In this document: piece after piece, positions 56,958 through 64,000 of the stretch
Position numbering within the stretch: the first letter of the stretch is position 1
Layout: every line of letters begins with the position of its first letter
NCBI RefSeq assembly: GCF_014109825.1
Contig: NZ_CP059576.1
Location: 1,762,001 to 1,826,000, forward strand
DNA length: 64,000 nt
Source of the DNA: Legionella sp. PC997
GTDB lineage: Bacteria > Pseudomonadota > Gammaproteobacteria > Legionellales > Legionellaceae
Direction of reading: 5' to 3'
Notes under the pieces: generated by a model
Told to the model about the DNA's origin: nothing
Database searches by the model: none
Seen by the model: the letters and a program-made list of their open reading frames with translations, nothing else
Translations under genes and position numbers: made by a program

Positions 56958-58838
56958 ATGAAATCTAAGGATGAAAATATTTCTCTCAAAAGAAAAGCAA
57001 GCGCAATAGAACAAGACCAATTAGATGGGCCGAAAAGCCTAGAGGTAGATGGGATAATGGAAATAGGGGAAGAAGAATTCTATCAGCAAAAAGCGCCTAA
57101 AAAGCAAAAAGATATCACTGATAACAGCTCTAATGAATTGCTACCTCCTACAATCATGGAAGAGCTACTAAAATTGATGTTTTCTCAACCGGAAGTTTTA
57201 ACACTCCAACCACTGAATCCTAATTTATATTCATCCATATTTTCCCCACTTAATGAGCCACAACAAAAAGAGGTTATGACTCAAACAGTGGAGGCGAATA
57301 ATGAAGAGGTACAGATCCTTACTATTGATGATGAAGGCAAGAGAAGAGAGAAAGAGTTGGTGATAGACGACAACCGTTTTCCTACGACTACTCCTGCACA
57401 AAGTCACAGACCAATATTCTATCTTGATGATAATAAATCCATTCAAGAGTTAGAGAATTCAATTCACTTATCAGTCAATGGTTCCCAGGTTAACTTTCAA
57501 TACAAAAGTGGCAAAAAAGACAAACCCGATCTGGTTTACATTGCTCCTCTGAATCTCATTTCATCACAGCAAATTCACTATGGTGTTTACGCCAGGCGTT
57601 TCATCAAAAAGGGAACTGTTTTATTCGAGTACACTGGTGAAAAAGTTTCCGATGAGGAAAATCAGGATGAAAAGAAAGACAGAGATTATTTTATGTTTTT
57701 GAAAAATAGGAACAAAATACTTGATGCAAAATACCAGGGAAATGTTTCTCGTTTTATTAATGCTTCAACCATTCAGGAAAATGTCGAATTTATAGAAAAG
57801 AAAAAGAGAATGTTGGTCATTGCCGCCAGAGATATTTATGAAGATGAGCAATTATTAGTTGATTATGGCAAAGATTATTATTTTTGCTTTAAACCTTTCT
57901 TTTTACACCCTTCGGATAATTTTAGATGTGCTCAGGAAATTTTTGAAGAGTATCAGGATAACTATCATCCTGTTCCTTACAATTTTGCAAACTGTACATA
58001 TGATCTTAGCCCCTTAGGTATTACCAAAGAAGATACTGCTTTTCTACCTAAACCTGTTTACGAAATGCTACAAAATAGAAATATCAGAAAATATGATTCT
58101 ATTTCTCATTTGCCATTACCAATTTTAAAAGTAAAAGATGGGCAATTCGTGCCGCTGTGGCAGCAGGAGCGTATCACTTTACTTTTGATGGCCGCTTTTC
58201 TGGGAAACGTAACTGTATTGAAGAAATTACTCCAGAATCCTAAAATGGATACAACGATTCAGCAAGCAATGTCGGGCCGTACCGCATTACATCTTGCTTG
58301 CTTGGGTACCTCCTTAGATAGAACACCTCGAGATATAAAAAATCGATTAGCAGCTTTAGATCTGCTCATAGAAAAACCGGGCTTAGATTTCAAAGATAGG
58401 AATCATAGAACGCCTATTTTTACATTGATTGATAATGATTCCCCCAATTATTTAAGGCATCTACTGCAGAAAATTAAACCTTCTATTACTAATTTCCAAC
58501 GTCATAAAAAAAATCAGCTTGACCCATTTTTCTATGCATTAAAAAAGAATAAAAAAGATCATGCTTTAGTTATTATTGATTATATGGATAGTATTGGAAA
58601 ATTATCTAAATATGCTGAGCACATAAAAGAGTTTGTGCGTAAAACGCTAATATTTAATAATGGTCGCTATGATCTCAAATTAATCGCAGCTTGTAATGAA
58701 GTGCTTGAAAAAAAAGGCATCCCAGGGACAGTTGTTAAAATGCCAAACCTTTTCAAACCTCTAGTATCAATACCTAATGACCAGAATATGATTTGTCGAG
58801 GAAGTTCTCAATCTAATTTGCCGGTACAGGATACCTAA
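56958..58838 (+). CDS. SET-domain histone methyltransferase with ankyrin repeats (RomA/LegAS4 type)
   Basis: 626 aa, no signal peptide. The N-terminus has basic stretches suited to nuclear import (LKRKAS at 10-15, KAPKKQK at 45-51). Residues 205-309 are a SET domain: YGVYARRFIKKGTVLFEYTG, NVSRFINAS (the NHSC-like site), and VDYGKDYYF (post-SET tyrosine). Ankyrin repeats follow at ~405-530. The domain order matches Legionella RomA/LegAS4, which methylate host histone H3. It lies in the tRNA-Arg island, downstream of the CAAX-ankyrin gene. Confidence 0.8.
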   Translation: MKSKDENISLKRKASAIEQDQLDGPKSLEVDGIMEIGEEEFYQQKAPKKQKDITDNSSNELLPPTIMEELLKLMFSQPEVLTLQPLNPNLYSSIFSPLNEPQQKEVMTQTVEANNEEVQILTIDDEGKRREKELVIDDNRFPTTTPAQSHRPIFYLDDNKSIQELENSIHLSVNGSQVNFQYKSGKKDKPDLVYIAPLNLISSQQIHYGVYARRFIKKGTVLFEYTGEKVSDEENQDEKKDRDYFMFLKNRNKILDAKYQGNVSRFINASTIQENVEFIEKKKRMLVIAARDIYEDEQLLVDYGKDYYFCFKPFFLHPSDNFRCAQEIFEEYQDNYHPVPYNFANCTYDLSPLGITKEDTAFLPKPVYEMLQNRNIRKYDSISHLPLPILKVKDGQFVPLWQQERITLLLMAAFLGNVTVLKKLLQNPKMDTTIQQAMSGRTALHLACLGTSLDRTPRDIKNRLAALDLLIEKPGLDFKDRNHRTPIFTLIDNDSPNYLRHLLQKIKPSITNFQRHKKNQLDPFFYALKKNKKDHALVIIDYMDSIGKLSKYAEHIKEFVRKTLIFNNGRYDLKLIAACNEVLEKKGIPGTVVKMPNLFKPLVSIPNDQNMICRGSSQSNLPVQDT

Positions 58839-58996
58839 TCCAGATAAGAAGTGGTTTGACAGGCACTACACGGGGACGGTCCGGGACCTAAGTGATCTGC
58901 GCAAAATGTGACCAGTCAAAAAGGCGCAAAAAAAGCACATAAAAAGAACGAACAAATGATTGGTGTTACATGATGATTAATGATCTAATAGTTTTA
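58839..58996. other. Intergenic spacer
   Basis: About 160 bases between the SET gene and the F-box relic. A GC-richer piece (cacggggacggtccggg) is the only visible feature. No frame is supported. Confidence 0.35.
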
Positions 58997-59372
58997 TTAA
59001 CGATTCGTAATCTTTTCCATTTCTTTCAGCTGTTCCTTTATCCACCATAGAGAACTAAATTTTTTTTCACCATGTAATTGAAAAGAAAGAGGGCATAGTA
59101 GTACTGGCGGGCTTGTAGAAGCATCGGTATTTAAGTAATCTACCGATAATTCCCCATTATGGGCAAACAAGGAATGATAGAGTTTATAAGTTTCTTTTGC
59201 AGACCAATTCCTAGGTAAGTCTGTTTTTTTAAACCTAGTAGTCTTAGCCTTAATTGTTCATACTAATCAAATTTCTAGCCTCTTTTGAAACCAGGGAAAC
59301 TTTATTAAGTGTTTGTGCATTAAAGAAACTGTAAATCTGTAATTTAAGCTCGTTTGGTAATTTTTGAAACAT
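58997..59372 (-). pseudogene. Frameshifted F-box protein gene
   Basis: From ATG at 59372 the first 40 codons encode a good F-box: MFQKLPNELKLQIYSFFNAQ, then TLNKVSLVSKEARNLISM. This frame stops at 59250. A shifted frame then continues DLPRNWSAKETYKLYHSLF and ends at 58997-58999 after about 80 codons, as in small Legionella F-box proteins. One base indel between them, or a real break, would explain it. It would have been a host SCF adaptor. Confidence 0.65.
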
Positions 59373-59413
59373 AATTATTGTGCCGGCAATTAATTGAACT
59401 ATTTTGTAATTAA

Positions 59414-59826
59414 TAAAATGGAGTGAGATTTATTTGGATAAAGGACATGCTCTTATTCATCCTGATGAGTCAAAAACTAAAAGAGCAATTCCTGTTCCTT
59501 TGAATAAACAAGCTATTTCACTTATTCAATCCCAAAAGGGCAAACATCCTGCATATGTATTTACATACAAGGGTAAGCCTGTAACTCGATGTAATAATCA
59601 TGCATGGAGGAAGGCTCTAATAAGAGCGAATATTGATGATTTCCGATGGCATGATTTAAGACATACATGGGCTAGTTGGCATGTACAAAATGGAACAGCC
59701 TTACACGAGTTACAAGATCTTGGAGGATGGTCTAACTATGAAACGGTATTGCGTTACGCTCACCTTTCAAGTGATCATTTAAAAATTGCTGCAGAACGGA
59801 TTTATGACACGTTTTTGCCACAGTAG
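59414..59826 (+). pseudogene. Tyrosine recombinase (phage-type integrase) C-terminal remnant
   Basis: About 135 codons. The frame upstream of a TTG at 59434 already shows KWSEIYLDKG. Visible catalytic parts: HDLRHTW (H-x-x-R box), LGGWSNYETVLRY with the Trp/His box, and the Tyr nucleophile in VLRYAHLSSDH. The first catalytic Arg and the whole arm/core-binding region are missing. It lies 55 bases from the att-like tandem units and is the classical integrase end of an island at tRNA-Arg. Confidence 0.78.
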
Positions 59827-59880
59827 GTTGGTTTTATGTCACAATTAAAAGGGTTAAGCCATTAATTTTACTATGTAAAA

Positions 59881-60161
59881 ATGGCGCGCCCGGAAGGATT
59901 TTATTACGTAGGATTTAAATTGCAGCATTAAATTTAATTAGTTCCAAGATTCAAGGGAAGGATAGATTCGTCGCTTACTTTGTTCGCTCCTCACCGCTTT
60001 GCGGCGCGCTGAAGCGCGTCCAAAATGCTTTGCCGCACTTCGTGCTCTTCGCTTCGCATTTTGTCGAACCTCGTTCGGTTCGAACACTTCCGGGCCAATG
60101 ACATTGGATGTCTTGGCAGCTACTTCGGAGTGATTTTTGCTTTTTTGATTTTTATTTGGAA
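59881..60161. repeat. Tandem unit 1 (281 bp) with tRNA-Arg-derived end
   Basis: Starts with ATGGCGCGCCCGGAAGGATT, the same 3'-end bases found in the tRNA-Arg gene at 60722. It then holds the GC-rich core (TCAAGGGAAGG onward) and TTTGATTTTTATTTGG before the next unit. It differs from units 2 and 3 by an extra T in the GGATTTAAATTG segment. It shows no coding content. Confidence 0.92.
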
Positions 60162-60441
60162 ATGGCGCGCCCGGAAGGATTTTATTACGTAGGATTAAAT
60201 TGCAGCATTAAATTTAATTAGTTCCAAGATTCAAGGGAAGGATAGATTCGTCGCTTACTTTGTTCGCTCCTCACCGCTTTGCGGCGCGCTGAAGCGCGTC
60301 CAAAATGCTTTGCCGCACTTCGTGCTCTTCGCTTCGCATTTTGTCGAACCTCGTTCGGTTCGAACACTTCCGGGCCAATGACATTGGATGTCTTGGCAGC
60401 TACTTCGGAGTGATTTTTGCTTTTTTGATTTTTATTTGGAA
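60162..60441. repeat. Tandem unit 2 (280 bp) with tRNA-Arg-derived end
   Basis: Identical as far as I can read to unit 3, beginning ATGGCGCGCCCGGAAGG. It carries the same GC-rich inverted segments (for example TTGTCGAACCTCG with CGTTCGGTTCGAAC). The exact head-to-tail order and the tRNA-derived join point imply site-specific or recombinational origin. Confidence 0.92.
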
Positions 60442-60721
60442 ATGGCGCGCCCGGAAGGATTTTATTACGTAGGATTAAATTGCAGCATTAAATTTAATTA
60501 GTTCCAAGATTCAAGGGAAGGATAGATTCGTCGCTTACTTTGTTCGCTCCTCACCGCTTTGCGGCGCGCTGAAGCGCGTCCAAAATGCTTTGCCGCACTT
60601 CGTGCTCTTCGCTTCGCATTTTGTCGAACCTCGTTCGGTTCGAACACTTCCGGGCCAATGACATTGGATGTCTTGGCAGCTACTTCGGAGTGATTTTTGC
60701 TTTTTTGATTTTTATTTGGAA
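60442..60721. repeat. Tandem unit 3 (280 bp), ends at tRNA-Arg
   Basis: The third unit ends where the true tRNA-Arg 3' end begins (60722). The tRNA gene thus supplies the fourth copy of the end sequence, and it stays intact. This is typical of an attachment site: the island side carries a duplicate of the tRNA 3' end. Confidence 0.92.
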
Positions 60722-60722
60722 A

Positions 60723-60799
60723 TGGCGCGCCCGGAAGGATTCGAACCTCCGACCCCCTGGTTCGTAGCCAGATACTCTATCCAACTGAGCTACGGGCGC
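60723..60799 (-). tRNA. tRNA-Arg (ACG), CCA encoded
   Basis: Minus strand, 77 bases with encoded CCA. The acceptor stem GCGCCCG (5' end at 60799) pairs with CGGGCGC near the 3' end. The anticodon stem-loop is CTGG-CTACGAA-CCAG, giving anticodon ACG. The T-loop TTCGAAT is standard. It serves as the integration site of the island on its left. Confidence 0.95.
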
Positions 60800-60805
60800 G
60801 TTGAC

Positions 60806-60895
60806 TGGCGGAGAGAGAGGGATTCGAACCCTCGATGGGATTTCTCCCATACTCCCTTAGCAGGGGAGCGCCTTCGACCACTCGGCCATCTCTCC
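60806..60895 (-). tRNA. tRNA-Ser (GCT), CCA encoded
   Basis: Minus strand, 90 bases with encoded CCA. The acceptor stem GGAGAGA pairs with TCTCTCC. The anticodon loop CTGCTAA gives GCT. A long variable arm (TATGGGAGAAATCCCATC) is present as required for tRNA-Ser. It lies 6 bases upstream of the tRNA-Arg on the same strand, so they are probably co-transcribed. Confidence 0.95.
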
Positions 60896-61318
60896 AATCA
60901 ATGGTTGCGGAGTATATCAGGTATTTTGATGTCGTCAATATCCATTACTTATAAATTAAATCTTAATATAGAGTTTGGTCTCTATAAGCTCCATTATGAT
61001 CTATAATTGGTCAGTAAAGTGTGAGTTACTTACTTCTTCGCATACTACCCAATTTTTCAAGAAGTTAGTTTAGTATTTTGAAATATAATGCTTTATAAAA
61101 TTTCCAAAATTACATGATTACTGCTACTCTTATCATTCATAAAATTACAGCCAATCTCAGTTAGGAGTCAGGGCGTGTAGTTAAAAGATTTTGGTATTTT
61201 TTGTAACTTGCAAAAGAGAATATAATCTACTTCTCAAAGAACTACAGATGTATGGAGTTTTTCGAGTAAGTTTCTTTTAACAAAAGGCTGCGACTCAATT
61301 TTAAAATAAGGAGGATCG
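60896..61318. other. Intergenic region
   Basis: About 420 AT-rich bases between the tRNA genes and the thiolase. It should contain the tRNA promoter (reading leftward) and the fad promoter. No gene or clear hairpin is visible. AAGGAGG at 61310 or so is the thiolase ribosome site. Confidence 0.5.
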
Positions 61319-62638
61319 ATGAAACAGAAGTCAAATTTACATGGTCGAGACGTGTATATAGTTGATGGAAATCGAACACCATTTCTCAAAGCCAAAGGCA
61401 TAGGTCCCTTTACTGGATCTGATTTGGCAGTAGCGGCAGGGACGACATTATTAAATCGACAACCTTTTGCTCCAACTGAGTTGAATGAAGTGATTATTGG
61501 ATGTGCTATGCCTAGTCCAGATGAGGCAAATATTGCTCGAGTGATTTCCCTGCGTTTGGGATGCGGCGATAAAGTGCCCGCGTTTACAGTAATGAGAAAT
61601 TGTGCATCGGGAATGCAAGCTCTGGATAATGCTGCAATCCAAATTGCAAGCGGTCGTAGTGACTTGGTGCTTGCAGGTGGTACCGATTCTATGAGTCATG
61701 CTCCTTTATTATTCAACCAAAAAATGGCCTCGTGGTTGGCTAGTTGGTATGGTTCTAAAAGTTTTAGTCAAAAATTAGGTCTAATCACGCAATTTAGACC
61801 AGCATATCTTGCTCCTGTAATTGCTTTGTTGCGGGGTCTCACTGATCCTATTGTGGGGATGAACATGGGACAAACAGCGGAAAAAGTTGCTTATCGCTTC
61901 AACCTAACTCGTGAGCAAATGGATGAGTTTGCGACCCAAAGTCATTTAAAGCTGGCAAAAGCTTATAACGAAAAGAGAATGACTGAAGTCTCACCGATCA
62001 TAGATTATAAGGGACGTGTTTATACACAAGATGATGGACTACGCGCAGATTCAACAGTTGAGAAATTAGCTAAATTGAAGCCCTTTTTTGATAAAAAATA
62101 CGGAATGGTAACGGCTGGAAATAGCTCGCAAATAACGGATGGTGCGTGTTTGTTATTACTCGCTAGTGCCGATGCAGTGAAAAAATATGGTTTACAAGTT
62201 ATTGGTAGAATAGTGGACTCACAATGGTCAGCACTAGATCCATCACAAATGGGACTTGGTCCTGTGCATGCGGTAACTCCTATTTTGCAAAGACAGAAAT
62301 TAAAATCTGAGGACATTGATTGTTGGGAAATTAATGAGGCATTTGCTGCGCAAGTTTTAGGCTGTGTTGCAGCTTGGAATGATGAGGATTATTGCCGGAC
62401 TCAGTTAGGTTTGGAAAAAGCATTGGGTGGCCCTTCGCTGGAAAAACTTAATCGGGATGGCGGAGCAATTGCAGCAGGACATCCCATAGGTGCAAGTGGT
62501 GCACGTATTGTATTACACGTTTTAAAATCATTAGAACAAAGAAATGAGTCGCGAGGTATGGCTTCTATCTGTATTGGTGGGGGACAGGGCGGGGCTATGT
62601 ATCTTGAACGAGTGACTGAGGTGAAAGGACATGAATAA
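61319..62638 (+). CDS. fadA: Acetyl-CoA acyltransferase (thiolase, FadA/FadI type)
   Basis: 439 aa, full length. It cleaves 3-ketoacyl-CoA in beta-oxidation. Catalytic parts: the acyl-binding Cys in MRNCASGMQALDNA, the His in AAGHPIGASGARI, and the second Cys in CIGGGQGGAMY. Length and order fit the FadI (longer) subgroup, since classical FadA is ~390 aa. AAGGAGG sits just before the start. It overlaps the following fadB-like gene by 8 bases (ATGAATAA), so they are translated together. Confidence 0.9.
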   Translation: MKQKSNLHGRDVYIVDGNRTPFLKAKGIGPFTGSDLAVAAGTTLLNRQPFAPTELNEVIIGCAMPSPDEANIARVISLRLGCGDKVPAFTVMRNCASGMQALDNAAIQIASGRSDLVLAGGTDSMSHAPLLFNQKMASWLASWYGSKSFSQKLGLITQFRPAYLAPVIALLRGLTDPIVGMNMGQTAEKVAYRFNLTREQMDEFATQSHLKLAKAYNEKRMTEVSPIIDYKGRVYTQDDGLRADSTVEKLAKLKPFFDKKYGMVTAGNSSQITDGACLLLLASADAVKKYGLQVIGRIVDSQWSALDPSQMGLGPVHAVTPILQRQKLKSEDIDCWEINEAFAAQVLGCVAAWNDEDYCRTQLGLEKALGGPSLEKLNRDGGAIAAGHPIGASGARIVLHVLKSLEQRNESRGMASICIGGGQGGAMYLERVTEVKGHE

Positions 62639-64000
62639 TTACAAACATTGGGACTTGAAACGAGATAGTGATAACATTCTGTGGTTGGGATTGGATAGAA
62701 AAGATACGTCTGTAAATAGCATCAATGAAGAAGTATTAGACGAACTCAACAGTCTTCTGCATGAAATAGCACAAGATAAAAATGCTATAGGTTTGATTGT
62801 TTATTCAGCTAAAGAAAAAGGATTTATCGCCGGTGCTGATGTAAATGCATTTTCAAAATTTGAAACGCCAGCTCAAGCGGTGGATTTTTTAAGAAAAGGA
62901 CAAGCGGTATTTGCTCGACTACAAGCGCTAACCATTCCTAGCGTCGCGATGATAGATGGCTTTTGTATGGGAGGAGGCTATGAATTGGCTTTAGCTTGCA
63001 CCTACCGTATTGCCAGTGACGAAAAAGATACTCGTATCGGTTTGCCTGAAGTAATGTTAGGTATACATCCTGGTTGGGGAGGTTCTGTACGATTACCTCA
63101 ATTAATTGGTGGATTTAATGCCTTATCACAAATCATTTTGACTGGAAGTGCTGTACATGCTGTAAAAGCTAAAAGCCTAGGCATGGTTGATGATGTAGTT
63201 CCCGTACGCCAGTTAAAACGAGCTGCAGTTTATTTCATTAAGAACAAACCACCAAAGCATAAACCCTCATTCATACAAGGATTAACAAACAGTGCATGGA
63301 TAAGGAAACCTCTAGCTGCTTTAATGCGTCGTAACGTTGCGAAACGGGTGCGAAAAGAGCATTACCCAGCGCCTTATGCCATTATTGATTTATGGGAAAA
63401 AGAAGGAGGCATGGGTGATAGAGCATACTTGAAGGAAATAGACTCCGTGGAACATCTGGTATCTACAGGAATTACTTCAAAAAATTTAATCCGTGCTTTT
63501 TCCTTGCGTGAACGGTTAAAAGGTTTTGCAAAAGGTAGTGACTTTAAAGCAACCCATGTTCATGTGATAGGGGCCGGTGTTATGGGAGGCGATATTGCTG
63601 CATGGTGTGCTTTGCGTGGTCTGCGGGTAACTTTGCAAGATCAATCGTATGCGCAAATTGCCCCAGCAATTGGCCGTGCTCATTCTTTATACAAAAAGAA
63701 ATTACGTAAGCCACGTCTTATACAAGCAGCAATGGATAATTTAATCCCTGATCCTGAAGGCCATGGTATTGCGCGTGCCGATGTAATTATTGAAGCTGTT
63801 TTCGAAAATCTTGCAGTAAAACAAGAAATTATGCAAAAGGTCGAAAAGCAAGCCAAAAAAGATGCCATCATTGCTACGAATACATCCAGTATTCCGTTAG
63901 ATGAAATGAGCAGTGTCATGAGCAATCCGAATCGACTCGTTGGCATTCACTTCTTTAATCCAGTTGCTAAAATGGACTTAGTTGAGGTAGTGAGTAGTGT
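62631..64000 (+). CDS. fadB: Fatty-acid oxidation multifunctional protein, alpha subunit (FadB/FadJ type), partial
   Basis: ATG at 62631, 456 codons open to the window end. The N-terminal enoyl-CoA hydratase/isomerase part has AGADVNAF and MIDGFCMGGGYELALACTYR with the oxyanion-hole glycines. The 3-hydroxyacyl-CoA dehydrogenase part begins at ~305 (HVIGAGVMGGDIAAW, NAD-binding) and runs on through TNTSSIPLDEM. The C-terminal end is outside. It forms the complex with the thiolase gene just upstream and hydrates then oxidises enoyl-CoA. Confidence 0.92.
   Translation, partial: MNNYKHWDLKRDSDNILWLGLDRKDTSVNSINEEVLDELNSLLHEIAQDKNAIGLIVYSAKEKGFIAGADVNAFSKFETPAQAVDFLRKGQAVFARLQALTIPSVAMIDGFCMGGGYELALACTYRIASDEKDTRIGLPEVMLGIHPGWGGSVRLPQLIGGFNALSQIILTGSAVHAVKAKSLGMVDDVVPVRQLKRAAVYFIKNKPPKHKPSFIQGLTNSAWIRKPLAALMRRNVAKRVRKEHYPAPYAIIDLWEKEGGMGDRAYLKEIDSVEHLVSTGITSKNLIRAFSLRERLKGFAKGSDFKATHVHVIGAGVMGGDIAAWCALRGLRVTLQDQSYAQIAPAIGRAHSLYKKKLRKPRLIQAAMDNLIPDPEGHGIARADVIIEAVFENLAVKQEIMQKVEKQAKKDAIIATNTSSIPLDEMSSVMSNPNRLVGIHFFNPVAKMDLVEVVSS

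Noticed and set aside
59881..60721. Possible CRISPR array
   Set aside because: The units are 280 bp and contiguous with no short repeat-spacer pattern or cas genes; they are tandem units with tRNA ends.
60585..60767. 60-aa ORF ending in RARKDSNLRPPGS
   Set aside because: It lies within the repeat unit and the tRNA-Arg antisense; there is no ribosome site or protein-like composition.
60668..61006. Plus-strand ORF reading MARPEGFEPPTPWF and RRERDSNPRWDF
   Set aside because: It is the antisense read of the tRNA-Arg and tRNA-Ser genes, a well-known false ORF type.

Overview
The window reads as chromosomal DNA of a Legionella species (species not determinable here). The DNA is AT-rich, and ordinary gammaproteobacterial housekeeping genes (second EF-G, carbonic anhydrase, TspO, fatty-acid beta-oxidation genes, tRNAs) are interspersed with many large orphan genes encoding eukaryotic-type domains: SH2, F-box, ankyrin, SET, OTU-like, Ulp/YopJ-type protease, zeta-toxin kinase, toxin-type glycosyltransferase and arylamine N-acetyltransferase. 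That mixture is the signature of a Dot/Icm type IV effector repertoire. A PmrA-type double half-site upstream of the zeta-toxin gene supports this. Effector status is inferred throughout.

Layout. 0-9 kb: a partial minus-strand gene, EF-G 2 with a strong terminator, an SH2/F-box-like effector candidate, a TrmN6-like methyltransferase, then three minus-strand orphans (a possible papain-like protein, a caspase-fold protease candidate, a zinc-finger-like protein). 9-15.7 kb: OmpR-type regulator and RstB-like sensor kinase flanking a serine hydrolase, plus two alpha/beta hydrolases. 15.9-21.2 kb: effector cluster with a zeta-toxin kinase, a small lysine-rich protein, a cysteine-protease-like ankyrin protein, an SH2 protein and a helical protein. 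21.5-25.5 kb: a DNA-processing operon (PD-(D/E)XK-Rad3 helicase split by an 11-T frameshift, followed by a DEDDh-GIY-YIG protein). 25.7-37.5 kb: mostly metabolic and envelope genes (hydrolase, Cys-rich exported protein, carbonic anhydrase, exported Hsp20, TspO, DUF3309, phasin, hemolysin III, glutaredoxin-membrane fusion, CarF/Kua-type desaturase) with a broken P-type ATPase. 37.8-42 kb: a CE-clan protease candidate, a CE-like protein lacking the cysteine, and an OTU-like protein. 42-51.4 kb: GIY-YIG nuclease, orphans, an MBL-fold hydrolase, a DXD glycosyltransferase and an arylamine N-acetyltransferase. 51.8-60.9 kb: a genomic island at tRNA-Arg, bounded on each side by a tyrosine-recombinase 3' remnant plus an att-like sequence. 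It carries a methyltransferase-like protein, a large ankyrin protein ending in a CAAX-like CVLF, a SET-ankyrin protein of the RomA/LegAS4 type and an F-box pseudogene. It ends in three tandem 280-bp units, each starting with the tRNA-Arg 3' end. 61.3-64 kb: thiolase and a partial FadB/FadJ overlapping by 8 bp.

How the genes work together: the likely common theme is manipulation of host ubiquitin, phosphotyrosine, lipid-membrane and chromatin pathways by secreted proteins. The helicase/nuclease pair is a separate DNA repair or DNA processing unit. Relics (integrases, AbiEii fragment, P-type ATPase, F-box gene, duplicated gene start) show active turnover of this accessory DNA.
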